Below are positions 1 through 7,961 of a stretch of DNA of 32,679 nucleotides, one piece after another. The notes beneath the pieces are model-generated. The model saw only the letters and a list, made by a program, of their open reading frames with translations, was not told the DNA's origin and did no database searches. This DNA is from Sphaerospermopsis kisseleviana NIES-73 (GTDB taxonomy: Bacteria > Cyanobacteriota > Cyanobacteriia > Cyanobacteriales > Nostocaceae), in NCBI RefSeq assembly GCF_002368075.1, contig NZ_AP018314.1, positions 3,052,880-3,085,558 on the forward strand, read 5' to 3'. Each line of letters opens with the position of its first letter. Positions within the stretch are counted from its first letter, which is position 1. The position numbers and the translations under genes were made by a program.

Positions 1-66
1 TGCAACCACAAAAATCATACCCTCAAAGATGTCTTCGCCATCTGTCGCAATGATGATTTTACATAA
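1..66 (+). CDS. possible 3' end of a CDS cut by the window edge
   Basis: Frame 1 is open from the first base to a TAA at 64-66 and would encode 21 residues ending CRNDDFT. This is too little to identify a family. The 190 bp that follow up to petF contain no obvious coding sequence. It could equally be a chance open frame. Confidence 0.25.
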   Translation, partial: CNHKNHTLKDVFAICRNDDFT

Positions 67-256
67 CTAAAACTTATTGGTAATAAGTAACTAAATTTCA
101 TTACTAATCGTGGTCAAATTTCCGTTACAAGGTTGAGATTTTCCCGTAGTATCAGAATTGAAGCAAATAAAAATCAACGGTTCATCCTTTCAGGTCAGCC
201 GCCGATTTTGCTGAAATATAGCTTATACTGCCGTTGTTACAAGAGAGGAATACTAA

Positions 257-556
<300 letters not shown>

Positions 557-585
557 AAGTCGAACTTTACTTTTTTGAGAACTTA

Positions 586-619
586 CCACCGCCTTACTGT
601 TACAGCAGTACAGCGGTGG
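586..619 (+). terminator. hairpin terminator after petF
   Basis: CCACCGC (586-592) pairs with GCGGTGG (613-619). An inner TACTG/CAGTA stem extends the hairpin, and it is followed by the T-rich stretch ATGTTTTGT. It sits between convergent petF and the SpoIID gene and may also stop transcription from the other side, although no T-tract is seen in that direction. Confidence 0.7.
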
Positions 620-665
620 ATGTTTTGTATCAATTTCTTCTCTTGTTATTTCTAGCTTACCGCAA

Positions 666-2288
666 TTATCTACCTGTTTTGCTATCTGAAGATGTTAAGA
701 AAGGTTGAATTTCGTTACCAAGTATTTTAAGTTCTGTACCCGGATAATAAAACTGAAGAATTTTAGCACTTGGCCAGCCGAGTTTGGCTAAATTTTGAGC
801 GCCTGTTTGACTTAACCCTACTCCATGGCCTAAACCTCCACCAATAAAAGCGTATCCCCAGATCCCTGGTGTACCTTTGTTGAGAGGTTGTAAATAAAAT
901 AGTGTACTGCGGGGAGCCGCAAAGGCGCTGCGAACTTCATCTTTATGTAAGGTGAAAACGCCAATATCGGTTTTTACAGCTAGTTCTAAAATTCTACCGC
1001 TGTTGCTGCGCTTGGTAACAGCCATAGCTTCAATGGTTTTGAATTTGCTATATGGACTCTTTTTTGCCCGCAAAAATTTTTGTAAGTCTTTGGTAATATC
1101 TTCTAAGCTAGTTTGTTTGCTCCAGCGGAATACATCCCATTTACTTTCATTAAATCCTTGTTTCAGGTTAATAAACTGCCGTAAATTATTTTCATCTGCT
1201 AAATTATTTTTTGATATGTCCCAAATATTTGTAGCTGCATCCACTACTGGACGCAAATAAGGACGATCTTCTCCATTCCACACATCGCTAAAGTAAGCTG
1301 TAACTCCACCTGTGGTTGAAGAATAGAGGGCATCGACTAATTCGTTATTATGGGTTAATACCATGCCCCTGGTGGCAGCGATCGCTTGATCTGTGGTTTT
1401 TGCCACGCCATTTAGTCCATCATAAACCTGGCAGTGTGTATCCGCACATAATTGATAGTTATCAACTTCAAATCTGCGTACATTCCGCAGGGCATAGGTG
1501 CGGGCAATTATAGCCTGAGCTTCTAGGGACGCTTGGGGCGCTCTTGTGCCAATTTCATAAGGTAAAACTCCCCGTAAATATGTTTCTAAAGGAACTTGAT
1601 TGACTAAGGAGTAGCTACCATAAGCATTTGGCTGTAATTTCAATCTCCCTGGGAAAAGACGAGCATTTTCTGGCTTTGTGCCTGTATTCAACCGAATTAA
1701 ATTTTTATCTGTGGTAATTTCTAAATAATTATTGCTGTATCGCTTACCGTTAATTTCCCAACTGACTTGCGGTACTTGTTGGAGAATTTGTGTATCTAAA
1801 TATGGCAGCTTTTGTCCTGATTTTTGTATGTTTTGTAACAACAATCTCCTGAGTAAAGGACTGCTGTAAACATCTCGTTTTGCCCATACTTGCCAGCGTT
1901 CAGGTTGAGCTATTTCCACTTCTACACCTTGAGAACGCCAATTTCTGGCGCTGTCTTCTGCTGTTTCAAAGGTGCGATAGTTGCCTAAAACTACTACCTC
2001 CTGCACTTTTGCTTGAGGCAAAGTCTCCATGACGGTTTCCAGTTGGATGGGGTTGGCAGTAACTAGGGTTTGCTGTTGATGACCTTGTTGCCATTTTAGC
2101 TTTAGGCGATCGCCTTTGGTCGGTGTCAATTTTAATTTAGCAGTAGGTGTAGATCCAAATCGCTGGACAATACCAATTTTCAGTTCCACATCTGGGTTAT
2201 TGTTGACAGGAGTTGATGCAGCAGTCAGTCCCAGTAAACAGAATGTGGTGAGTATTTTGTAGGAAGAACGCCAGAAAAAGATTTTCAT
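666..2288 (-). CDS. secreted SpoIID/LytB-domain protein
   Basis: A 540-residue protein. It starts with a basic residue pair and a hydrophobic stretch (about residues 8-25) consistent with a Sec signal or membrane anchor. The middle and C-terminal part match the SpoIID/LytB family: VPLETYLRGVLPYEIG, a TTGGVTAYFSDVW segment, and the C-terminal GHGVGLSQTGA block followed by FYYPGTEL. In Bacillus, SpoIID is a lytic transglycosylase acting on denuded glycan. In cyanobacteria, LytB-type relatives are presumed to modify peptidoglycan in the periplasm, but the substrate is unproven. The ATG at 2288 is preceded only by a weak CAGG. It is transcribed towards petF and diverges from srxA. Confidence 0.85.
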   Translation of the reverse strand: MKIFFWRSSYKILTTFCLLGLTAASTPVNNNPDVELKIGIVQRFGSTPTAKLKLTPTKGDRLKLKWQQGHQQQTLVTANPIQLETVMETLPQAKVQEVVVLGNYRTFETAEDSARNWRSQGVEVEIAQPERWQVWAKRDVYSSPLLRRLLLQNIQKSGQKLPYLDTQILQQVPQVSWEINGKRYSNNYLEITTDKNLIRLNTGTKPENARLFPGRLKLQPNAYGSYSLVNQVPLETYLRGVLPYEIGTRAPQASLEAQAIIARTYALRNVRRFEVDNYQLCADTHCQVYDGLNGVAKTTDQAIAATRGMVLTHNNELVDALYSSTTGGVTAYFSDVWNGEDRPYLRPVVDAATNIWDISKNNLADENNLRQFINLKQGFNESKWDVFRWSKQTSLEDITKDLQKFLRAKKSPYSKFKTIEAMAVTKRSNSGRILELAVKTDIGVFTLHKDEVRSAFAAPRSTLFYLQPLNKGTPGIWGYAFIGGGLGHGVGLSQTGAQNLAKLGWPSAKILQFYYPGTELKILGNEIQPFLTSSDSKTGR

Positions 2289-2420
2289 GAAAACCTGATT
2301 TTGCTACCACAGTGAGGCTTGAAGGCAACTTTTAAGGAATTTTGTAGCGATTTTGCTTTGTTGTTGATGCCATTCAATCATATCATTACCTTTTTTTTCT
2401 CAAATAGTTGCAAATCGAAG

Positions 2421-2435
2421 TCATAATGATTATGA
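2421..2435. promoter_or_regulatory. 7-1-7 Fur/PerR-type operator upstream of srxA
   Basis: TCATAAT-G-ATTATGA is a perfect 15-bp palindrome with one central base. This is the 7-1-7 architecture of Fur-superfamily sites (Fur consensus TGATAATNATTATCA, PerR consensus TTATAATNATTATAA). It ends 36 bp before the srxA start codon, where a repressor could block the promoter. That the regulator is a PerR/FurC-type peroxide sensor is inference from the gene controlled. Confidence 0.6.
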
Positions 2436-2471
2436 TTTAGCTGGGATAGAAAACTCATCAGCAAAACTTCT

Positions 2472-2735
2472 ATGGTAAAAATTCAAGAAATTCCTTTAAA
2501 TCAAATTCAACGCCCATTACCGCGTCAGAACGATCCAGCGAAAGTTAAGCAACTAATGGAATCAATAGCAGAAATTGGGCAACAAGAACCGATAGACGTT
2601 CTAGAAGTAGATGGAAGCTATTATGGCTTTTCTGGTTGCCATCGTTATGAAGCTTGTCAGCGTCTAGGCAAAGAAACGATTTTAGCTAGAGTCAGAAAAG
2701 CTACTCCGAGTGTGCTAAAGATGCACCTAGCTTGA
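2472..2735 (+). CDS. srxA: sulfiredoxin
   Basis: An 87-residue protein of the ParB/sulfiredoxin fold. It carries the sulfiredoxin signature FSGCHR (residues 53-58) with catalytic Cys56, and the conserved C-terminal tail TPSVLKMHLA. Sulfiredoxin uses ATP to reduce the sulfinic form of over-oxidised 2-Cys peroxiredoxins in the cytoplasm. The short length and GCHR box separate it from ParB partition proteins, which are much longer. No good Shine-Dalgarno precedes the ATG. The palindrome at 2421-2435 suggests peroxide- or metal-dependent control. A hairpin follows at 2740. Confidence 0.93.
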   Translation: MVKIQEIPLNQIQRPLPRQNDPAKVKQLMESIAEIGQQEPIDVLEVDGSYYGFSGCHRYEACQRLGKETILARVRKATPSVLKMHLA

Positions 2736-2739
2736 CACT

Positions 2740-2760
2740 CTCCGGGCTAAAGCCACGGAG
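2740..2760 (+). terminator. short hairpin after srxA
   Basis: CTCCG (2740-2744) pairs with CGGAG (2756-2760), with GGCT/AGCC able to extend the stem. It starts 4 bp after the srxA stop. There is no clear T-tract, so it may be a dispersed palindromic repeat or IS-end remnant rather than a true terminator. Confidence 0.4.
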
Positions 2761-2820
2761 ATTCTACATTCTACGTCAGAATTGGCTCTCTTCAGTTTTC
2801 ACCAACTAGAGTTGCGAAAT

Positions 2821-4002
2821 TTAAAGAGAATCTTTTGTTCTTAAAGTTTGAGCGGCCAGATAGACTTTAGTCCATTCACCCATAACCTGATGGGTTTTGA
2901 GTTGTAAATTTTGGGCTATTGCTTCTATAGAGTGACCGGCTCTGCGTAACTGGAGAATCTGTCTGCCCAGATTAGTGACTTTTTCTTCCAACTGCTGCCA
3001 TTGGTTTGGTGTTAAACCGAAATTGTGTTCTTGTAAGGAAATTGAGAGCCAGCTTTCTACCAGTTCTGATTGACCTTTGATGGCAAAAACGCGGACAGCA
3101 TGGTAGCTAATTTTTTCACGCAGTCGGTATACTTCCTTAATTGGCTTATTGAGTTTTTTGGCAATCTCTTCTTGAGTTTTGCCTTGGAGGTATAATTGCA
3201 GCCAATCTACTGCGGTTTGTCCCAGATTTTCCAGTAAGTATTGGGCAAATTCTTGATATACAGCTTGACGTAGTGATTGTTGCTCTTCTAATTTTTGTGC
3301 TTCTTGATATTGGGCGATCGCCTGATTATCTACCAAGTTCAGGGGGTTATCTGTATCTTCTGTCAGCACTTCATCAGAAACCAATCGAATCAAGTCGTTG
3401 GCTGGAACTTGGGTTAGCCCACCACGCTGAACCCGTCGCAAGTAGTTAACAAAACGATAAGCCAAGAGGGGTTGATTACGTACTGGACGCAAACAATATT
3501 CTTCGATGCTGGCAAATAGTAAGGTATCCTGTAATCTTCTATCTGTGGTGACATCGGCAATGGCAGACATTTGTTGCTGCATATATGAATCACTTTGCAG
3601 CAGTTCTTGGAGAACTTCTTGTAATACATCGACCACACTGCGCTGGCGATCGCGACTTAAAGACACCCAAGTTTGAATTTTATTTCTCAGTGTCATCACG
3701 CTTCCCAAGCGATTAATCAGGTTACGATAAGCACGTTCTCGCCCCATTCCTAAGTATCGCTGCTGTAAAATCCGACAGCGATATTCCATTGCTTGTTTAG
3801 CTATTTCCAGTTCTTTTGGGGTGAGTAAATCAAATCTTTTGACATCTGATCCCAAAAGCCAAAGCAAAATACTATGTCTAGCGCCCTCACTTTGTTCTGG
3901 ACATTCAGCAGCGAGTCGCTTTTGCCAATATTGCGCTAAGTGTGCCGCATCCGTTTCCATAGTGAGATTGCGCTCCTCGAAACTCGGCTTTAAAGTTTGC
4001 AT
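2821..4002 (-). CDS. HetZ-family (HetZ-related) regulatory protein
   Basis: Coded from ATG 4002 (393 aa), where AGGGG lies 5 nt upstream. A GTG at 4020 and an ATG at 3960 are alternatives. The body (LLAYRFVNYLRRVQRGGLTQVP, then a helix-turn-helix-like block GKTQEEIAKKLNKPIKEVYR at about 271-309) matches my memory of the cyanobacterial HetZ family. A second helix-turn-helix-like stretch lies near 350-380. HetZ acts early in heterocyst differentiation with HetR and PatU. Several paralogs exist, and I cannot tell whether this is HetZ itself or a 'HetZ-related' paralog. patU genes, which accompany true hetZ, are absent here, which favours a paralog. Residues 31-42 (AAECPEQSEGAR) look like an in-frame repeat-derived insertion. 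Confidence 0.65.
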   Translation of the reverse strand: MQTLKPSFEERNLTMETDAAHLAQYWQKRLAAECPEQSEGARHSILLWLLGSDVKRFDLLTPKELEIAKQAMEYRCRILQQRYLGMGRERAYRNLINRLGSVMTLRNKIQTWVSLSRDRQRSVVDVLQEVLQELLQSDSYMQQQMSAIADVTTDRRLQDTLLFASIEEYCLRPVRNQPLLAYRFVNYLRRVQRGGLTQVPANDLIRLVSDEVLTEDTDNPLNLVDNQAIAQYQEAQKLEEQQSLRQAVYQEFAQYLLENLGQTAVDWLQLYLQGKTQEEIAKKLNKPIKEVYRLREKISYHAVRVFAIKGQSELVESWLSISLQEHNFGLTPNQWQQLEEKVTNLGRQILQLRRAGHSIEAIAQNLQLKTHQVMGEWTKVYLAAQTLRTKDSL

Positions 4003-4904
4003 CACAACCCCTATACCCACTTAAATTACTAACCAATAGCTGCCCTTGTTCTCAAAATACGCAAACTACTTCTCAAAAAATCTTGCTCATTGATTTTTGA
4101 TCCGAAAGCTGAATTTTTAGTTTAGGTATTTCACTTTGTTAGTCCAAAGGTAAGTATTCAGCTATCAGTAATCAGTAATCAGCTTTCAGATGTAAATAGA
4201 CTGGTTGTTAATAAAATCATAATTTTACTAGATTACCAGGCTTTGAGCAGAGAAATTCACAGGCTGATATTTGTGTTATTTGTGACTTTTGCTGACGGCT
4301 GACGGCTAACGGCTGAATGCTTACTTCCAAAGGTAAAAAAGATTAATTATGAGTCTCTGACGAAAATTAACCTGTCTAAGTTTCAGCTTTCTCTCGTTAT
4401 TTTTGCGTTCACTTCTTTACCAGTCTTGATATTTATTAGACAATAAGAAAAGTCAAGTCAGAAAAGTCAAGTAGTTTTGCTGTTTACACATCTTTCATAA
4501 AAACAAAGATTATTTGGATATGCTCACAATTACAATTATTTCTCCCCGGGGAAACTATTGAGTAAAATTAATCAAAGCTTTAGATTTTTGTATCCAAATA
4601 TCATTTCTTTACAAAAGTCAGGAGCTATTTTGGTAAAAGGGCAGAACAGGGCATAACTCTTGCTCAATCTCAGTATTCAGAATATTACTATAAATAGTTT
4701 ATAGGTTTACTGTGACTGAGATCACTGAGTTTAAGTAATTATTTCTGGATATGGCAGTAAGAGAACTAAAAATTTATTGCTTTTGAATACATAGCTATTA
4801 GTCCGTAGTCAATTATCGGGTGTGTGGTGTAGGGTGTAGGATTGGGGGAGAATCTTTTTCTTCCTGTCACCTGTCACCTGTCACCTGTCACCTGTTCCCT
4901 GTAT
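4003..4904. other. about 0.9-kb gene-free region with repeats
   Basis: No convincing coding sequence is present. It holds a 14-bp tandem duplication (AGAAAAGTCAAGT at 4446-4459 and 4460-4473), repeated CAGTAATCAGTAAT-like units near 4155-4180, a TGACGGC heptamer-like run near 4290-4316, a TCCCCGGGGA palindrome at 4543-4552, and an STRR at 4863-4902. The part next to 4002 presumably carries the promoter of the HetZ-family gene. Confidence 0.7.
4863..4902. repeat. STRR, CCTGTCA heptamers
   Basis: About five copies of the heptamer CCTGTCA, ending in CCTGTTCCCTG, directly after the ccmK4 stop codon. The reverse complement (GGTGACA) recurs at 11637 and 26543, and the same orientation recurs at 13845. 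Confidence 0.9.
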
Positions 4905-5255
4905 TTATCTACCGCTAGATGATCTGACGATGGGATTTTCTACAGAGTCTCGATATTGCTGAACTTGGTCTGTATAAGCAATGGGTAAAACAGCTTCGAC
5001 GTTTTCATGGGGACGGGGGATGATTACCCAAGATTCTAAAGTACCACCATAGACGTTTTCTGCTGCTTCCACACCAGCGGCCATAGCGGTTTTAACTTCA
5101 GAAACATCACCACGAATATTCACTGTAAACCGGGCGCTACCTACTCGGATATAACCAACTAAGGTAACTCGTCCAGCTTTTACCATCGCGTCTGCTGCTG
5201 CTAGGACTGCGGGAAAACCCTTTGTTTCTAAAGATCCAACGGCCTGTAGTGACAT
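4905..5255 (-). CDS. ccmK4: carboxysome shell protein CcmK4
   Basis: A single-BMC-domain protein of 116 residues whose hexamers tile the facets of the beta-carboxysome shell. Visible family features are [24 protein letters not shown] near the start, the pore-lining segment IRVGSARF, and [13 protein letters not shown] at the C-end. The RVGS pore in place of the KIGS of CcmK1/K2 assigns it to the CcmK4 type. AAGGAG 6-7 nt before the ATG fixes the start. It is the second gene of a pair with ccmK3 (59-bp gap). Such pairs usually lie away from the main ccmKLMNO operon, as here. CcmK3-CcmK4 mixed hexamers are thought to tune shell permeability. Confidence 0.92.
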   Translation of the reverse strand: MSLQAVGSLETKGFPAVLAAADAMVKAGRVTLVGYIRVGSARFTVNIRGDVSEVKTAMAAGVEAAENVYGGTLESWVIIPRPHENVEAVLPIAYTDQVQQYRDSVENPIVRSSSGR

Positions 5256-5314
5256 TATTAATCTCCTTTATGAATAAAATTATCTGCTACAAGTTATTTT
5301 GATAGCAAATTTGC

Positions 5315-5626
5315 TTAAAAAATCCGAAAAGGTTCAGATTTGGAAGTGAAGTGGATGGGTAAAATCGTTTCCACATTTTCCGGGGGATTGGGAACTATAT
5401 AATGTGTGATCACTTGTCCACCATAAACTTCTTCTCCAGAAGCTATTCCCGCAGCAACTGCTGTTTTAACTTCCGCCACCTGTCCCCTGACGGCGACTAA
5501 CAAGCGTCCGCTTTCTGCGATGCCATAATATACGATTGTGACAGCGGCAGATTTAACCATCGCGTCTGCTGCTGCGAGTACACAGGGAAAACCTAAAGTT
5601 TCGATTACGCCAACTGCCATTGGCAT
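5315..5626 (-). CDS. ccmK3: carboxysome shell protein CcmK3
   Basis: A BMC-domain shell protein. I place the start at ATG 5626 (MPMAVGVIETLG, 103 aa) because GGAG lies about 9 nt upstream and homologs begin there. A longer open frame reaching 5788 overlaps the divergent hydrolase gene and adds non-BMC sequence. The fold is shown by [33 protein letters not shown] and YIVPNPPENVETILPI. The pore region YYGIAESGRLLVAVRG lacks the (K/R)xGS loop of other CcmK proteins. That loss is typical of CcmK3, which is known not to form functional homohexamers but to join CcmK4 in heterohexamers. Cotranscribed with ccmK4. Confidence 0.88.
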   Translation of the reverse strand: MPMAVGVIETLGFPCVLAAADAMVKSAAVTIVYYGIAESGRLLVAVRGQVAEVKTAVAAGIASGEEVYGGQVITHYIVPNPPENVETILPIHFTSKSEPFRIF

Positions 5627-5747
5627 GGCTTGACTCTCCAGAAATCCAGAATAAGTGATATTTATTGTACGAGGCTTTGGTCCCCATTTTTTCATTTGGG
5701 GAAATTTTCTTTTTGTCAGTAGTCGGTGGTCAAGATGATGTAAACTG

Positions 5748-6638
5748 ATGTTTATGTTTCCAAGTTTTTTACCCGCTGCTGTTGACAAGCTGACAGAACC
5801 AGCTTCTATTGCCTTGGCTCAAAGTATCCAAAGTCAAGACATTGCTACTCCTTTAAGTCCTGAACCTATTACCACTACTTACGTACATCAAGGTAGTGGC
5901 GATACTCCAATTTTATTGGTTCATGGTTTTGATAGTTCGATTTTAGAGTATCGCCGACTTTTACCCCTGCTGGCTGACAAAAATGAAACTTGGGCAGTAG
6001 ATTTATTGGGTTTTGGTTTTACAGATAGACAACCGGATATTGCTTATAGTCCCTTAGCTATTAAAACTCATCTCTATTATTTCTGGAAAACCCTGATTAA
6101 CCAACCTGTGATTTTGGTTGGTGCTTCTATGGGTGGTGCTGCGGCGATAGATTTTACCCTCACTTACCCGGAAGTGGTGCAAAAATTGATATTAATTGAT
6201 AGTGCTGGGTTGAAAGGTGGTTCAGCATTAAGTAAATTAATGATTCCCCAGTTATATAATTTAGCAGCGGAGTTTTTACGTAATCCCAAAGTGCGCGATC
6301 GCATTTGTCGCAGTGCTTATAAAAACCCAGATTTAATAAATGCGGATGCTTTATGTTGTGGGGATTTACACTTAAAAATGCCTAATTGGAGTCAAGCTTT
6401 AATTGCTTTTACTAAAAGCGGTGGTTACAGTGCTTTTAAATTTCCGCAATTGGCAACAATTCAACAGTCAACTCTGATTTTATGGGGTGATAATGATAAA
6501 ATTTTAGGAACTAAGGATGCTCCCAAATTTAAAAAAGCTATTCCCCAAAGTCAGCTAATTTGGATTAAAGATTGTGGTCATATTCCCCACTTGGAAAAAG
6601 CAGAAATTACAGCACAACATATTTTAGAATTTAGGTAA
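5748..6638 (+). CDS. alpha/beta hydrolase
   Basis: A 296-residue alpha/beta-hydrolase-fold enzyme. The oxyanion segment LVHGFDSS is at about 57-64, the nucleophile elbow GASMGG (catalytic Ser) at about 124-129, the acid is probably the Asp in WGDNDK near 249, and the His is in CGHIPHLEKAE near 276. The substrate cannot be told from sequence. It resembles the many chloroplast/cyanobacterial lipase- or haloperoxidase-like hydrolases. The first 30 residues are a non-conserved leader, and the ATG at 5754 is an equally good start. It diverges from ccmK3 with 121 bp between the chosen starts, so the two may share a promoter region. Confidence 0.85.
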   Translation: MFMFPSFLPAAVDKLTEPASIALAQSIQSQDIATPLSPEPITTTYVHQGSGDTPILLVHGFDSSILEYRRLLPLLADKNETWAVDLLGFGFTDRQPDIAYSPLAIKTHLYYFWKTLINQPVILVGASMGGAAAIDFTLTYPEVVQKLILIDSAGLKGGSALSKLMIPQLYNLAAEFLRNPKVRDRICRSAYKNPDLINADALCCGDLHLKMPNWSQALIAFTKSGGYSAFKFPQLATIQQSTLILWGDNDKILGTKDAPKFKKAIPQSQLIWIKDCGHIPHLEKAEITAQHILEFR

Positions 6639-6750
6639 GGAGTTAGGAGTCAGGAGTCGGGAGAAAGAATTAGAAGCAGCTAAAAATATTTTCTTTGGGG
6701 TAAAGTATTCTGAATCCTTACTAACTGCGGTATGATGTGGAGCTTAAATT

Positions 6751-7371
6751 CTAATCATACAACCAAGTATTATTAGAGAAATCATCTTTTTTTGTATCTG
6801 GTTTAGATTTTTCTACAATTATTTCTGGTGGTTTGTAGGATTTTCTGGGATTAACTGCTAAAGATTTAGTAATTTCTTTTGCAGGTTGTTTTACGGTTTC
6901 TTTAACAGGTTCTTTCACTGTTTCTTTCACTGTTTGCTTTTTAAGTTCATTATTTTCTTCTATAAGTTGAGAATTAGATTCAGCTAATTTTAATGCTGTT
7001 TTTTTAGTTTCATAAAGTTCTTTACCTAATTTTTCTGATAAAGATTTATGTTCAGATAATGCGGTTTTTAATTCAGTGATTTCTTTTTGTAGTGCAGTTT
7101 CTTGATTTTGGTATTTTTCCAAAGATTCCTGTAGGTTCTTGATGGTAATTTCTAATTCTGCTTTAGTAGGATTTGCGCGTTTAGCAGTGGTTTCCCAGGG
7201 TGTTTTAACTGTGGTTTCCTCAAATGTAGAAATTTCTGTTTCTGCTGTTTCTGCTGTTTCTTCTGTATCTAAGACTTTTTCTGCTGTAACTTCAATCGCA
7301 GTTTCATCGGGAGATGGGGTAAATTTTTGAGCTTCTTCTTGTAATAATTCAGTCAGACGTTTTCTAGGCAT
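6751..7371 (-). CDS. uncharacterised coiled-coil protein downstream of ccmS
   Basis: Not recognised. The 206 residues show: a basic N-terminus (MPRKRLTELLQEEAQ); an acidic, Thr-rich, probably disordered stretch (about 17-65); a predicted coiled coil (about 68-145, Leu/Ile at heptad spacing with Glu/Lys); a degenerate KETVKEP/KETVKQP repeat (about 146-168); and a basic, proline-containing tail ending NNTWLYD. AGGAG 7 nt upstream supports the start. It lies 55 bp after the probable ccmS gene on the same strand and near ccmK3-K4. A structural or scaffolding role is guesswork from layout. No enzyme motif is visible. Confidence 0.7.
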   Translation of the reverse strand: MPRKRLTELLQEEAQKFTPSPDETAIEVTAEKVLDTEETAETAETEISTFEETTVKTPWETTAKRANPTKAELEITIKNLQESLEKYQNQETALQKEITELKTALSEHKSLSEKLGKELYETKKTALKLAESNSQLIEENNELKKQTVKETVKEPVKETVKQPAKEITKSLAVNPRKSYKPPEIIVEKSKPDTKKDDFSNNTWLYD

Positions 7372-7426
7372 TATTTTCTCCTATTTAATTATTTTCTTAT
7401 TTCTAAAGTTGCGATTTTTTGCTTTC

Positions 7427-7852
7427 TTAAATTACTAACTGTTCACTCATCTTTTGTTCCAAAGAATCCAACAAAGTATCCACATCTTTACCAACTTGTT
7501 CAAAACACTTTTGCGGTGCTGGTTCAGGCGCAAATTGAATTAATTTAATTTCTCCTTTACCGATACCAATCATTAAAACTTCTGTTTCTGGTTTATTATT
7601 ATCAATAATTCCTAGAAGTTCTTGTAGTCGGTTTTCTACTCGCTCATTTAATTTTTCTACCGCTTCTTGAGGACAATAAACAAAATGCGGCTGAGGTTGT
7701 AAATCAATACCAATAGTTCCTTGACTATCGCCATTTTCTAACCACAATCCCCAAAATAAAGCAGCTAATTCTTGCTGATTTTCTTTGACAAATTTATCTA
7801 ATTGTCTCCGCCACTTGGTATCCCCGGTTTCTGGTTTTGCACTGCTAAACAT
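7427..7852 (-). CDS. ccmS: probable beta-carboxysome assembly chaperone CcmS
   Basis: A 141-residue soluble protein: WRRQLDKFVKENQQELAAL near the N-end, GIDLQPQPHFVYCP in the middle, then LQELLGIIDNNKPETEVLMIGIG and KLIQFAPEP. This pattern agrees with my memory of CcmS (Synechocystis Slr1911 type), which binds the C-terminal extension of CcmK1 and helps shell assembly. Proximity to ccmK3-ccmK4 supports it, but the name rests on recall of the family rather than a catalytic motif. The start codon is immediately preceded by an STRR (7853-7897) and has no Shine-Dalgarno. The downstream coiled-coil gene is probably cotranscribed. Confidence 0.6.
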   Translation of the reverse strand: MFSSAKPETGDTKWRRQLDKFVKENQQELAALFWGLWLENGDSQGTIGIDLQPQPHFVYCPQEAVEKLNERVENRLQELLGIIDNNKPETEVLMIGIGKGEIKLIQFAPEPAPQKCFEQVGKDVDTLLDSLEQKMSEQLVI

Positions 7853-7958
7853 AATTGGTGATTGGTAATGGGTAATTGGTGATTGGTGATTGGTGATAAA
7901 TATAAATATTTTTTTATTAAAATTCTGAAATCCTGACTCCTGACTCCTGACTCCTGAA
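7853..7958. repeat. two STRR blocks upstream of ccmS
   Basis: ATTGGTG/ATTGGTA heptamers (7853-7897) abut the ccmS start codon, so they probably lie in its leader or promoter. A CTGACTC heptamer run (7931-7956) lies next to the stop codon of the ABC exporter. Confidence 0.85.
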
Positions 7959-7961
7959 AAT

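Noticed and set aside
952-1513. Plus-strand open frames inside the SpoIID gene
   Set aside because: Antisense shadows of a clear coding gene, with no family similarity or ribosome site.
5627-5788. 54-residue N-terminal extension of CcmK3
   Set aside because: It overlaps the divergent hydrolase gene, has no BMC similarity, and GGAG supports the start at 5626.
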